DNA from: Anaerolineaceae bacterium
Lineage (GTDB): Bacteria; Chloroflexota; Anaerolineae; Aggregatilineales; Phototrophicaceae
Direction of reading: 5' to 3'
NCBI GenBank assembly: GCA_002702065.1
Contig: NZXX01000012.1
Location: 1 to 64,000 of the forward strand
Length of the DNA: 64,000 nt
Below, piece by piece: positions 1 to 8,592 of the stretch. The notes under the pieces were generated by a model that saw nothing but the letters and a program-made list of their open reading frames with translations, did not search any database and was not told the DNA's origin. Made by a program: the position numbers and the translations under genes. How positions within the stretch are numbered: the stretch's first letter is position 1; each line of letters opens with the position of its first letter.

Positions 1-97
1 CGTCTCGCTGCGCGATCCACCCCCTCTCCATCGATGGAGTACCAAAGGCAGGCTTCGCACAGGGGAAAGACAACCGTAGGTTGGCAGGGGTGAGGTA
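1..97. repeat. Degenerate intergenic repeat-like segment
   Basis: No coding signal is visible. The segment holds a perfect 14-base palindrome at 26-39 (CTCCATCGATGGAG). Read on the minus strand it runs from an ACCTCACCCCTGCC start to a GGAGAGGGGGTGG stretch, the style of dispersed intergenic repeats common in GC-rich environmental bacteria. A related but weaker composition (ACCCCAACCC then GGAGAGGGAGG) occurs near 9155-9197. The repeat assignment is inference and the unit boundaries are uncertain. Confidence 0.3.
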
Positions 98-146
98 AAG
101 TCAACGCTTACGAATTGAAATATAAACCAACGTAGGCTGCTTGTCT

Positions 147-341
147 CACACGGTAACTTTCGGCTGTGTGCTTAGCTGGTCACTGAGTCTGGTGACTGTG
201 AGCCAGCATGTCAGACAAATAGGTAAACGACAGCACGGCTGATATATCTGGCGGTGCTGTTGCTTTTGCTGAGGCGGCACAGCCCAAACATCGACTAAAC
301 CCCGGTTTGCAGATACGAAAAGCAGTCGCGTAAACCGGGTT
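147..341 (+). promoter_or_regulatory. Structured upstream region with four consecutive hairpins
   Basis: This lies in the gene-free stretch 98-556 before the siderophore operon. Visible inverted repeats are 147-151/166-170 (CACAC/GTGTG), a long hairpin 175-189/194-207 (13 pairs, TGGT loop, two small bulges), 230-236/254-260 (ACAGCAC/GTGCTGT) and 301-308/332-339 (CCCGGTTT/AAACCGGG). Four such elements in 195 bases suggest a structured RNA leader or an upstream terminator array. I found no cobalamin box and no clear Fur or DtxR/IdeR operator. Bases 342-545 show no further recognisable element. Confidence 0.35.
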
Positions 342-556
342 ATTGTTTCACCCATGGTTGGTTAAATCACAAATAAATAGGCAGTTATTCGGTTTGCTGC
401 ATACAGACCATACCGGGATAAGTCAGGGGTAATCCCGACCTGCGTTGTGCGGAAATTTGCGCTTAACTGTGCGCGTGGAAATCCTGCTGGTAAACCTCCA
501 CAATCGTGAACATCGGCACAAAGTGCCTTTGTTTACCCGCTGATTGGAGGAACTTC

Positions 557-2386
557 ATGTTCATGAACATTGCCGCAAGGAACGCTGGCACCGGATCACG
601 ATTATTGACCTGGACAGTGCTGCTGGCTGTCGCGCTGCTGTTCAGTTTGACAGGCATCGCTGCTGCCCAGGATCAGATTACGGTGACGCATAATCAGGGC
701 GAAACCGTGGTCGATGTCAACCCGGAGACGGTGCTGACATTTGATCTGGCCAGCCTCAGCACGCTGAATGCACTCGGTATCGACGTGGCTGGCGTGCCCG
801 CATTCACTTTCCCCGAAAGCCTGGCCCAGTACGAAAGCGATGAATACCTCAAGATTGGGTCGCTGTTCGAGCCGGATTACGAGGCGGTCAACGCGGCGGA
901 ACCGGACCTGATCATCGTGGCGTCACGGTCGGCGGCGGTGTATCCGCAGCTTGCCGAGATGGCCCCGACGATTGACCTGACTGCCGACAGCGCCAACTTC
1001 CTCGAAAGCCAGCAGCATAATGCCGAGATTCTGGGGCAGATTTTTGACAAGGAAGCCGAAGTCGAGGCGCTGTGGTCAGACATCGAAGCCAGTGTCGATG
1101 CGGTGCGGGCTGCTACTGCCGAAGCTGGCACATCGCTGATCGTGATGACCAGTGGCGGCGAAGTGACCGCCTATGGCCCCGGCTCGCGCTTCGGCTGGAT
1201 TCATGATGTGCTGGGCTTCACGCCGGTGATCGATGATATCGAGGCGGCCACGCATGGCGAGGCGATTTCCTTCGAGTTTATCCTTGAAGCCAACCCGGAT
1301 TGGCTGATCGTGGTGGACCGCGATGTCGCGATCGGGCAGGAAGCAGATGCCGCCGAGCAGATTCTGGATAATGAACTCGTCGCGCAGACCACCGCCTGGC
1401 AGAACGGGCAGGTCATCTATGTGCAGCCATCCAACTGGTACGTGGTGGCTGGTGGTCTGGGTGCGCTTCAGGAAATGGTCGATGAATTTGTTGTTGCGCT
1501 GGATGCCGAAGTCGCGGCAACCGCAGAGACAGCCGAAGCAAACGCCAGCGAGATTACGGTCGTCCATAACCAGGGTGAAACGGTGGTTCCGGTGAATCCG
1601 GAAACGGTGCTGACATTCGACCTCGCCACCCTGAGCACGTTGAATGCACTCGGTATCGACGTGGCTGGCGTACCCGCATTTGCTTTCCCGGAAAGCCTGG
1701 CCCAGTACGAGGGTGATGAATACCTCAAGATCGGTTCGCTGTTCGAGCCGGATTATGAGGCGGTCAACGCGGCGGAGCCGGATCTGATCATCGTGGCGGC
1801 GCGGTCGGCAGCAGTGTACCCGCAGCTTGCCGAGATGGCCCCGACGATTGACCTGACCGCCGACAGCGCTAACTTCCTCGAAAGCCAGCAGCATAATGCC
1901 GAGATTCTGGGGCAGATTTTCGACAAGGAAGCTGAGGCCACAGCCTTGTGGAGCGATCTCGAAGCCAGCATTGCCGAGGTCCAGGCACAGACCGCCGAAG
2001 CCGGAACCGCGCTGATCGTGATGACCAGCGGCGGCGAAGTGACCGCCTATGGCCCCGGCTCGCGCTTCGGGTGGATTCATGATGAACTCGGCTTTACCCC
2101 GGTGATTGAAGATATTGAGGCGGCCACGCATGGCGAAGCGATCTCATTTGAATTCATCCTCGAAGCCAACCCGGATTGGTTGATCGTGCTGGACCGGGAC
2201 GCCGCTATCGGGCAGGAAGCCGAAGCTGCCGAGCAGATTCTGGATAATGAACTCGTCGCGCAGACCACCGCCTGGGCCAATGGTCAGGTCATCTACCTGG
2301 AACCGTCCAACTGGTACATTGTGGCCGGTGGGCTGGGTGCGCTTCAGGAAATGGTCGATAACATTGGCAGCGCCTTTACTGGTTGA
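557..2386 (+). CDS. Siderophore-type ABC transporter substrate-binding protein, tandem-duplicated
   Basis: A secreted solute-binding protein of the iron-siderophore FatB/CeuE/YclQ class, 609 aa, about twice the family length. ATG 557 follows GGAGG (546-550) at 6 bases; the frame is open to 506 without a better ribosome site. A signal peptide ends near an AAAQD type-I site with no lipobox cysteine. Two FecB-like domains follow, each opening ITV.HNQGETVV and ending NWY.VAGGLGALQEMVD. They align without gaps at a constant 876-base (292-codon) offset and by eye are about 90% identical, so this is an internal tandem duplication. Two permeases and an ATPase follow in the order of a petrobactin-type operon. 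The ligand is inferred from family resemblance. Lack of a lipobox leaves its membrane attachment unexplained. Confidence 0.9.
   Translation: MFMNIAARNAGTGSRLLTWTVLLAVALLFSLTGIAAAQDQITVTHNQGETVVDVNPETVLTFDLASLSTLNALGIDVAGVPAFTFPESLAQYESDEYLKIGSLFEPDYEAVNAAEPDLIIVASRSAAVYPQLAEMAPTIDLTADSANFLESQQHNAEILGQIFDKEAEVEALWSDIEASVDAVRAATAEAGTSLIVMTSGGEVTAYGPGSRFGWIHDVLGFTPVIDDIEAATHGEAISFEFILEANPDWLIVVDRDVAIGQEADAAEQILDNELVAQTTAWQNGQVIYVQPSNWYVVAGGLGALQEMVDEFVVALDAEVAATAETAEANASEITVVHNQGETVVPVNPETVLTFDLATLSTLNALGIDVAGVPAFAFPESLAQYEGDEYLKIGSLFEPDYEAVNAAEPDLIIVAARSAAVYPQLAEMAPTIDLTADSANFLESQQHNAEILGQIFDKEAEATALWSDLEASIAEVQAQTAEAGTALIVMTSGGEVTAYGPGSRFGWIHDELGFTPVIEDIEAATHGEAISFEFILEANPDWLIVLDRDAAIGQEAEAAEQILDNELVAQTTAWANGQVIYLEPSNWYIVAGGLGALQEMVDNIGSAFTG
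677..2369 (+). repeat. Intragenic tandem direct repeat, 876-base period
   Basis: Bases from about 677 to 1493 recur at about 1553 to 2369 with a fixed offset of 876 at both ends (ATTACGGT at 677 and 1553; GCTTCA at 1465 and 2341). High nucleotide identity including many third positions implies a recent duplication or continuing gene conversion of the binding-protein domain. Confidence 0.9.
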
Positions 2387-2502
2387 TCGTTTCACCGCTG
2401 ACTGAATCATACGGGTTCGGGTCAACAGGCTCGAACCCTGATTCGTGATTGGCGGTGATTATGCTTGAGGAGTCTGATCGTTTTGTCTGTTGTTCAGCTA
2501 TC

Positions 2503-3465
2503 ATGAAAAAACTCGTACTCGCGGCGGCTGCCGTTTTGTTGTTTGCTCTCATCAGTCTGTTTATCGGCGTCAGCGATGTCACCCCGCAGACGCTGCTGGC
2601 CCCATCACCGGATAACCGTGCGCTGCAAGTGCTGTTGATCAGCCGTATCCCGCGCACGCTGGCGCTCATTCTGGCCGGGGCGTCCATGGCGGTTGTGGGG
2701 ATGATTATGCAGATTCTGGCGCGGAATCGTTTTGTCGAACCCTCGACAGCGGGCACCGTCGAATCCGCTACGATGGGTATTCTGGTCGTGACAGCGGTTG
2801 CCCCGGGTACGCCGCTGTTTGGCAAGATGCTCGTTTCATCGGTGTTTGCGCTGGCGGGCACGGCCTTTTTCCTGCGTATCCTGCGCATGATTCCGCTGCG
2901 CTCCGTACTCATTGTGCCGCTGGTGGGGTTGATGCTCGGCGGTGTCATCAGCGCGATCACGACCTTTTTTGCCTATCGACTGGACCTGCTGCAATCCCTC
3001 AACTCGTGGATGACCGGCGATTTTTCCGGTGTGCTGCGTGGTCGCTATGAATTGTTGTGGATTTCATTCGGCCTGACGATTCTGGCATACATCGCGGCGG
3101 ACCGGTTTACCGTCGCAGGTATGGGCGAGGACTTCACCACCAACCTGGGCATGAATTACCGTCGGGTGATGACGTTGGGATTGCTTATCGTCGCGATGGT
3201 GACCGCGGTTGTCGTCGTGTCGGTGGGTATGATCCCGTTTCTGGGGCTGGTCGTGCCGAATGTGGTCAGAATGTTTTTGGGCGATCATGTGCGGCGTGCC
3301 TTGCCCTGGATCGCCCTGACCGGAGCGGGGTTTGTGCTGGTATGCGATATCGTTGGGCGGGTTGTTCGCTATCCGTACGAAATCCCGATTGGAGTGGTTG
3401 TCGGGGTCGCTGGCAGTTTTATGTTCCTGTACCTGCTGCTGCGAAGGGGGGCGCATGTCGCATGA
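2503..3465 (+). CDS. Iron-siderophore ABC transporter permease (FecCD family, first subunit)
   Basis: An integral membrane permease of the BtuC/FecCD fold, 320 aa, with about nine hydrophobic segments. Family landmarks include SRIPRTLALILAGASMAVVG near the N-terminus and the cytoplasmic coupling-loop region NLGMNYRRVM, then PFLGLVVPNVVRMFLGDH. It should form half of the channel that receives iron-chelate from the duplicated binding protein. The frame is open from 2449 and ATG 2461 is possible; ATG 2503 is chosen because the protein then begins MKKLVLAAA directly before the first membrane helix, although its ribosome site is weak. Its end overlaps the next permease by 11 bases, indicating translational coupling. 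Confidence 0.9.
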   Translation: MKKLVLAAAAVLLFALISLFIGVSDVTPQTLLAPSPDNRALQVLLISRIPRTLALILAGASMAVVGMIMQILARNRFVEPSTAGTVESATMGILVVTAVAPGTPLFGKMLVSSVFALAGTAFFLRILRMIPLRSVLIVPLVGLMLGGVISAITTFFAYRLDLLQSLNSWMTGDFSGVLRGRYELLWISFGLTILAYIAADRFTVAGMGEDFTTNLGMNYRRVMTLGLLIVAMVTAVVVVSVGMIPFLGLVVPNVVRMFLGDHVRRALPWIALTGAGFVLVCDIVGRVVRYPYEIPIGVVVGVAGSFMFLYLLLRRGAHVA

Positions 3466-4456
3466 CGTGATCGCGGCCACCGCCGGGCAACCCCGCAGCG
3501 TCAGTCTGTCGCGTCCGGTAAAAGTGCTGCTGATATTGGGCGGGCTGCTGCTGGCGGCGGTCATCGGCTTTATGACCATCGGCGCCAAAGGCAGCTGGGA
3601 TTTTGTGCTGCCGTTTCGCGGGACCAAAGTCGTGGCGATTGCGCTGGTGGGATATGCCATTGCCGTATCGACCGTGTTGTTCCAGACCATCTCGAACAAC
3701 CGGATTCTGACGCCTTCCATCATGGGCTTTGACGCGCTGTATATCCTGCTGCAAACGATGCTCGTCTTTACGTTTGGCGCTCAGCGTATGGTGACGATTC
3801 CGCCGCCGCTGCGCTTTGCGCTGGAAGTGGTGCTGATGGTCGGGTTTGCCAGTTTGCTGTATCGCTGGCTGTTTGGTGGGGCACGGCGCAGCCTGCACCT
3901 GTTGATACTGGTGGGCATCATCTTCGGCGTCTTGTTTCGCAGCCTGGCCGGCTTTATGCAGCGGCTGATCGACCCCAACGAATTTGCCGTGCTGCAAGAT
4001 ATGCTGTTCGCCAGCTTTAATTCATTTGACCGTGACCTGCTGGTTGTGTCGGCAGTGCTGGTGTTGCTGGCGTCGGCGGTGGCATGGCGTATCCGTCATA
4101 CGTTTGACGTGCTGACGCTCGGCAGAGAAATGGCGATCAACCTGGGGCTGGATTACCAGCGCGTGGTCACGATTATCCTGATTGTTGTAACGGTGTTGGT
4201 GGCGGTTTCGACCGCGCTGGTGGGGCCGGTAACCTTTTTTGGCCTGCTGGTGGCGAACCTGGCTTATCAACTGACAGGCACCTATAAACACCGCTGGGTG
4301 GTGCCCTGTGCGGTTATGCTGTCGCTGCTCTGTCTCATCGGCGGGCAGATGGTGGTCGAGCGCGTGTTCTCGTTCACGACCAGCCTGAGCATTATTGTAG
4401 AGTTCCTCGGAGGAATCATGTTTATTATCCTGCTGATCCGGGGTGTGACCCGATGA
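3455..4456 (+). CDS. Iron-siderophore ABC transporter permease (FecCD family, second subunit)
   Basis: The second FecCD-type permease, 333 aa, the likely heterodimer partner of the upstream subunit as in FatC/FatD and YclN/YclO pairs. ATG 3455 sits 4 bases after AAGGGGGG and inside the preceding gene; the open frame further upstream (3332) belongs to that gene's other frame. Landmarks are TISNNRILTPSIMGFDALY, the coupling-loop stretch NLGLDYQRVV, and VGPVTFFGLLVANLAYQLTG. Multiple hydrophobic helices cover the protein. The stop codon overlaps the next start in an ATGA arrangement, so permeases and ATPase are probably made from one coupled message. Confidence 0.9.
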   Translation: MSHDVIAATAGQPRSVSLSRPVKVLLILGGLLLAAVIGFMTIGAKGSWDFVLPFRGTKVVAIALVGYAIAVSTVLFQTISNNRILTPSIMGFDALYILLQTMLVFTFGAQRMVTIPPPLRFALEVVLMVGFASLLYRWLFGGARRSLHLLILVGIIFGVLFRSLAGFMQRLIDPNEFAVLQDMLFASFNSFDRDLLVVSAVLVLLASAVAWRIRHTFDVLTLGREMAINLGLDYQRVVTIILIVVTVLVAVSTALVGPVTFFGLLVANLAYQLTGTYKHRWVVPCAVMLSLLCLIGGQMVVERVFSFTTSLSIIVEFLGGIMFIILLIRGVTR

Positions 4457-5211
4457 TTAAAGTGGAAAATGTCACCAAGGCCTACGACCAGGCGGTTGTG
4501 GTGGATGGGGTTTCGGTGCAGCTGCCGGCGGGCGGTGTCACATCCATCATCGGGCCAAACGGTGCGGGCAAATCGACGCTGCTGTCGATGATCAGCCGCC
4601 TGCTGCCGATGGATGCCGGGCGAATCCTGGTCGATGGCCTGGATGTGGTCAACACCCCCAGCGATATGCTGGCGCGCCGGTTGTCGATTTTGCGGCAGGA
4701 TAATCATATTGGCTCCCGCCTGACTGTGCGCGATCTGGTGACCTTTGGCCGTTACCCTTATTCCAAAGGCCGACCGACGGTCGAAGACCTGCAACATGTG
4801 CGGCAGGCGCTGGGCTATCTCAATCTGGAATCATTGGCGGACCGTTTCCTCGATGAACTATCCGGCGGCCAGCGGCAGCGGGCTTTTGTGGCGATGGTGC
4901 TGTGTCAGGATACGGATTACGTATTACTGGACGAGCCGCTGAACAACCTGGATATGAAACATGCGGTGTCGATGATGCAGCTTATGCGCCGTACTGCCGA
5001 TGAACTGGGCAAGACGGTGGTGCTGGTGCTGCACGATGTGAACTTTGCGTCGTGCTATTCGGATTACATCGTAGCCATGAAGGATGCGCGGATCGCTTAT
5101 CAGGGCAGCCCTGCTGACATCATTCAGCCGGACGTGATGCGCTGCGTTTATGACATCGACATTGCGGTCCACGACATTGAAGGCCGGCGTATTGCGGTGT
5201 ACTACACCTGA
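4453..5211 (+). CDS. Iron-siderophore ABC transporter ATP-binding protein
   Basis: The cytoplasmic ATPase powering the FecCD permeases, 252 aa, typical of FepC/YclP. Walker A is GPNGAGKST at residues 34-42, the Q-loop glutamine is Q82, the signature LSGGQ is at 136-140 and Walker B ends in D160-E161 with the D-loop NNLD after it; the switch histidine is in LVLHDVNF. The start overlaps the previous stop by four bases (ATGA). It is the last gene of the siderophore operon; the next gene is convergent after about 50 bases. Petrobactin or catecholate as substrate is inferred from operon resemblance, not shown. Confidence 0.93.
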   Translation: MIKVENVTKAYDQAVVVDGVSVQLPAGGVTSIIGPNGAGKSTLLSMISRLLPMDAGRILVDGLDVVNTPSDMLARRLSILRQDNHIGSRLTVRDLVTFGRYPYSKGRPTVEDLQHVRQALGYLNLESLADRFLDELSGGQRQRAFVAMVLCQDTDYVLLDEPLNNLDMKHAVSMMQLMRRTADELGKTVVLVLHDVNFASCYSDYIVAMKDARIAYQGSPADIIQPDVMRCVYDIDIAVHDIEGRRIAVYYT

Positions 5212-5262
5212 CGCCGGCCTCATGTGGCTGATTAATGGGTGCGGCCTGTATCGAAAAACCGA

Positions 5263-5985
5263 TCAGTCTGGTTTGGTCGAGTGTTCTTCCGCATCCGCCT
5301 GGGTAAGCCAGCGTTCGAGGCGATCCGCCGCATGGAGTTCGTCATGAAACTGGCGGCGGTCTTCATCCGAGAGTGGCATCTGATTCAGTTCGTCGCGCAG
5401 CGCCTGCAAACGAGCGTCGTCGCCCAGCGCCACCGCCAGTTCTGCGCGGGCGGCCAGGACACGTGCCCGATCAATTGGTGCGGCAGATGGATTTTGGGCC
5501 AGTTTCTTGTCGAGGAGCTTGGCCGCCGCCGGGTCATCCGTATAGGTATCGCGCAGGAAGGCCGCGCTTTCCAGCGCCTTTAAAAACGGTGACAGATTGC
5601 GCTGGCTGTATATCTCATAGTCGATGTCCGGCTCATTCTGGTTGATAAACATCAGTTCGTTGCCGTTCGGGTCGAACAGGGTAAAGCGGGTTTGCCCCGG
5701 TCTGAGACGGGCGATGCGCGGAAAATTCGCCGTCGGGATGCGACCGTACTTTGCGCGCAGTCCGTCAGCAAAGGCCCGGTGATAATCGCCGACTGCCGGT
5801 ACATGGATCAGGCAGGTGCCGGTGTTCTTGCCTTTGATGAAATGCAGGTTGATGTTGCCGCGCTGGATCGCCGCGTACACATAGGGTTTGTCCTGCCGGT
5901 AAGTGATTTCGAAGCCCAGCGCTTCGTAAAAATCCAGCGTTGCATCGGGGTGTTTGCACCCCAACAGCGGAATGATGGATTCCAT
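5263..5985 (-). CDS. VOC (glyoxalase/bleomycin-resistance fold) protein with helical C-terminal extension
   Basis: 240 aa. ATG 5985 follows GGAGGAAAA. Residues 1 to about 120 form a VOC domain: MESIIPLLGCKHPDATLDFY, then LFDPNGNELMFINQ, the typical end of a bleomycin-resistance-like unit. Such domains bind metals or sequester drugs; the substrate cannot be read here. Residues about 125-240 are unusual: charged and alanine-rich, probably helical (DRARVLAARAELAVALGDDA), and not part of a normal single VOC domain. The tandem MerR gene lies just upstream on the same strand, with a strong dyad between, so MerR control is plausible. Confidence 0.8.
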   Translation of the reverse strand: MESIIPLLGCKHPDATLDFYEALGFEITYRQDKPYVYAAIQRGNINLHFIKGKNTGTCLIHVPAVGDYHRAFADGLRAKYGRIPTANFPRIARLRPGQTRFTLFDPNGNELMFINQNEPDIDYEIYSQRNLSPFLKALESAAFLRDTYTDDPAAAKLLDKKLAQNPSAAPIDRARVLAARAELAVALGDDARLQALRDELNQMPLSDEDRRQFHDELHAADRLERWLTQADAEEHSTKPD

Positions 5986-6008
5986 TTTTCCTCCACAGGT
6001 TGGTTGAT

Positions 6009-6045
6009 TCTGAATAAATGGAGAAGAACCGCGCGGTTATTCAGA
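6009..6045 (-). promoter_or_regulatory. Nested dyad between MerR and VOC genes
   Basis: Outer inverted repeat TCTGAATAA (6009-6017) and TTATTCAGA (6037-6045) is perfect; an inner perfect palindrome AACCGCGCGGTT spans 6027-6038 and shares bases with the outer right arm. It lies 24 bases before the VOC start and 43 bases after the MerR stop. It may be an operator of the MerR-like regulator or a hairpin limiting read-through; no T-tract is seen. Confidence 0.4.
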
Positions 6046-6088
6046 TTCCATTGTAAGGGGGTGGGGTACCATTGGAGGGTTTTTCCGG

Positions 6089-6850
6089 CTATGGCTGCTG
6101 GTGTACCCGGTCAAGCATATGGCCGATCTGGCGGATGATCGCCTGTGCCCGTTCTTCCAGCGCCACCAGACTATCCAGCCAGCGGTCGGTGATATAGTAC
6201 AGGCTGATCGCGGATTCGGGTGGGATCGTCAGGGCATCGCGCAGGTTGCTGGTGTGGCCCGCGTCGAACTGCCGCAGCATTTGCAGGATTGCCATCTGGC
6301 TGTAGCCGGATTTCACCAGTGTGCGGATCACGCGCAGGCGGCCAAACTCTGCCGGGCCGTACAACCGGTAGCCGTTGCCTGGGTCGCGCGGCACCTCGAT
6401 CAACCCGTTACGCTCCCAATTGCGCAGCATATCCACCGTGACAGCAAGGTAGTCGGCGGCCTCGCCAATGTGCATCTTTTGCTGCGTGGCGTCCATCAGA
6501 TGACCGGCGGCCCAGCGCTCCAGAAATTCGATGGCGGCTTCGGCATGGGTGCGCTCGGTGCGCACACGGGCGAGATAGTTGTAGGCCAGTTCCAGCGCCA
6601 TGCCATAGTCATCATGTGCTGCCCGCTTGATCATATCAATCAGCAGGGCTTTATCGCCCACGTAGGACCAGCCCAGCGTCAGGTGAGTCAGTTTCGCCTG
6701 TTCGAGATGCATGGGCGTGTAGATGCGGTAGCCATTCCCGGCGCGCGGAATCTCCGGCAGGAAACCGTAGTCTTCGTACAGGCGCACAGTATTGGGGTGA
6801 ACGCCAATCGTTCGGGCGATATCGATGGTGCGCAGGTGTTTGGGGGCCAT
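6089..6850 (-). CDS. Transcriptional regulator with two MerR-type DNA-binding domains
   Basis: 253 aa, cytoplasmic. The N-terminal domain (about 5-75) has the MerR helix-turn-helix and wing: TIDIARTIGVHPNTVRLYED then GNGYRIYTPMHLEQAKL. A second MerR domain (about 125-195) reads HIGEAADYLAVTVDMLRNWE then GNGYRLYGPAEFGRLRVI. Normal MerR proteins carry one such domain and dimerise; two in one chain suggest binding as a pseudo-dimer or to two half-sites. A helical segment follows and no metal-binding cysteine pair is visible, so this is not a metal-sensing MerR. The VOC gene is immediately downstream on the same strand. Confidence 0.85.
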   Translation of the reverse strand: MAPKHLRTIDIARTIGVHPNTVRLYEDYGFLPEIPRAGNGYRIYTPMHLEQAKLTHLTLGWSYVGDKALLIDMIKRAAHDDYGMALELAYNYLARVRTERTHAEAAIEFLERWAAGHLMDATQQKMHIGEAADYLAVTVDMLRNWERNGLIEVPRDPGNGYRLYGPAEFGRLRVIRTLVKSGYSQMAILQMLRQFDAGHTSNLRDALTIPPESAISLYYITDRWLDSLVALEERAQAIIRQIGHMLDRVHQQP

Positions 6851-7073
6851 CAGTTCAACTCATGTGTGCAGGCAAAAACCCTCCATGATTATACCAGGGT
6901 TTGTATCGGGCTTTTGGCCGCATTTATGCCTTATCCCCGGCGTTGCGCAGCGCCTTTGTCGTCACCTCGCGCAGTGGGTCGCGTCCGCCGGGTGAATTCT
7001 GTCCGCCTATCGTGTACAGTCAGGTATAAAATAGAGTCTCAGAATAGTTGATAGGCAGTGCAGCGAAGGACAG

Positions 7074-8156
7074 ATGATGACGATGTATAGCGTTGGGCAG
7101 CAGCGGCTGTATCACCAGCAAATTGCCCGGCCCCGGCTGGATACCCCACAGGCCGTGGTTGGGTGGCTGGGGGTGCTGCAAGGGCAGGATTATCCGGGCG
7201 CAAAATGGTCGATCGGGCTGCGGCTGCCCGGCAGCACGGACGCCGGTATTGAGCAAGCTATTGCTGACCGGCAGATTGTGCGCACCTGGGTCATGCGCGG
7301 CACGCTGCATCTGGTGGCGGCACAAGATGTCCGCTGGATGATGGACCTCATCGGCCCGCGCATCCTTGCGCAGATGGCGCGGCGCTATCGCCAGCTCGAC
7401 ATTGACGAGGCCAGCGTCACCCGCAGCCATGACGTGCTGCTCAAGGCGTTGGCAGGTGGCCAGCAGCTCACCCGCCGCGCATTATTCCCCATTCTCGAAG
7501 ACAACGGCATTTCGACGGCAGGGCAGCGGGGTATTCATCTGTTGCAGCAGGCATCGCTGGCTGGTCTGCTGGTTCAGACTACGGTGAAGAACAATAATCC
7601 GCTGTTCATGCGCGTAGACGACATGCTGCCAGATGCGAAAACCATACCGCGTGATGCAGCGCTGGCGGAACTGGCGCGGCGTTATTTCACCAGTCGTGGC
7701 CCGGCAACGCTAAAGGACTTTGCCTGGTGGACGGGCATGTTGATGACGGATGTACGAGCCGGGCTGGAAGCGGTGAAAGATACCCTTGTCGAAGCGGTGA
7801 TCGATGGGACATCTTACTGGTTATCGCCGGATTCGGTACCGGCTTCAGCGTCGCCCACCGCCTATGCCCCACCCGGTTTTGATGAATATCTGCTCGGCTA
7901 CAAGGACCGCGATGCTGTGCTCGATCCGCAGCATGTGTTCAAGGTGGTGCCGGGCAAAAACGGAATCTTCTTTCCGACAATGGTGGTCGATGGCCGCGTC
8001 GTCGGTGTGTGGAAGCGCACCTTCAAAAAGGGGAAAGTAATCGTCACAACAGCGCCGTTTGACCCACTCGGTGAACCGGAAATGGCGGCATTTGCAACAG
8101 CCGTCCAGCGATATGGCGACTTCATGGGGATGCCGGTCGTGCTGGAATCGGCCTGA
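7074..8156 (+). CDS. AlkZ-like winged-helix DNA-binding protein (HTH_42 / YcaQ family)
   Basis: 360 aa, close to family length. ATG 7074 (or 7077) follows GAAGGA at 7065-7070. Diagnostic segments are WLGVLQGQDYPGAKWSIGLR and RTWVMRGTLHLVAAQDVRW, shared with AlkZ/YcaQ DNA glycosylases that excise alkylated bases or unhook interstrand crosslinks. The Q-G-Q in the first segment matches the catalytic QxQ motif of this family. Later segments FTSRGPATLKDFAWWTG and the GFDEYLLGYKDR region also fit. Activity on crosslinks versus monoadducts cannot be told from sequence. It ends 8 bases from a convergent ArsR gene. Confidence 0.85.
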   Translation: MMTMYSVGQQRLYHQQIARPRLDTPQAVVGWLGVLQGQDYPGAKWSIGLRLPGSTDAGIEQAIADRQIVRTWVMRGTLHLVAAQDVRWMMDLIGPRILAQMARRYRQLDIDEASVTRSHDVLLKALAGGQQLTRRALFPILEDNGISTAGQRGIHLLQQASLAGLLVQTTVKNNNPLFMRVDDMLPDAKTIPRDAALAELARRYFTSRGPATLKDFAWWTGMLMTDVRAGLEAVKDTLVEAVIDGTSYWLSPDSVPASASPTAYAPPGFDEYLLGYKDRDAVLDPQHVFKVVPGKNGIFFPTMVVDGRVVGVWKRTFKKGKVIVTTAPFDPLGEPEMAAFATAVQRYGDFMGMPVVLESA

Positions 8157-8164
8157 TGATGTGT

Positions 8165-8488
8165 TTACTCGCCCGTGTCGTCGTTTTCGATGAAATTCTT
8201 CAGCCGCAGCAGCCGCGCATCCCAGATATCGCTGATCGTCTTGACCCACTGTTCCAGCTCGGAGAGAGGTTCCGGCGTGAGGGTATATCGTTTTTCACGC
8301 CCTTTTTTGTAGGCTTCCACCAGCCCCGCCTGTTCGAGGATGTCGAGGTGCTTGATGATCCCCTGTCGTGTGATGGGGTATTCATCGGCGAACTGAGTCG
8401 CGGTTTTGGGGCTGTTTTCCGCCAGATTCAACAGCAGGCTTCTCCGCATCGGGTCGGCCAGCGCAGAGAATATGGTTGGGTTATTCAA
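8165..8488 (-). CDS. ArsR-family helix-turn-helix regulator
   Basis: 107 aa winged-helix repressor: FSALADPMRRSLLLNLAE, recognition segment ITRQGIIKHLDILEQAGLVE, wing KGREKRYTLTPEPL. The start is TTG 8488 with AGGAG about 9 bases upstream. It lies downstream of an SRPBCC (AHSA1) gene on the same strand, a pairing very common for this ArsR subgroup, though usually with the regulator first. No metal-binding cysteine motif is seen, so it is not a classical arsenic or zinc sensor. It probably binds the inverted repeat at 9039-9056 ahead of the SRPBCC gene. Confidence 0.9.
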   Translation of the reverse strand: MNNPTIFSALADPMRRSLLLNLAENSPKTATQFADEYPITRQGIIKHLDILEQAGLVEAYKKGREKRYTLTPEPLSELEQWVKTISDIWDARLLRLKNFIENDDTGE

Positions 8489-8592
8489 TACCTTAAACTC
8501 CTGCCTTGCGGGAAGGCATTCCGACTTAATATCTTTAATAGTACCTGATCATGCTGTGGTCTGGCAGTAAAGCCGCTGGTTGGCAGCCGGAT

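Noticed and set aside
342..556. Cobalamin riboswitch or Fur/DtxR box upstream of the iron operon
   Set aside because: No B12-box sequence and no clear Fur- or IdeR-type operator could be found on either strand.
1076..2131. A 351-codon minus-strand frame inside the binding-protein gene
   Set aside because: It repeats only because the sense gene is internally duplicated; the His-rich, low-complexity translation has no features of a real protein.
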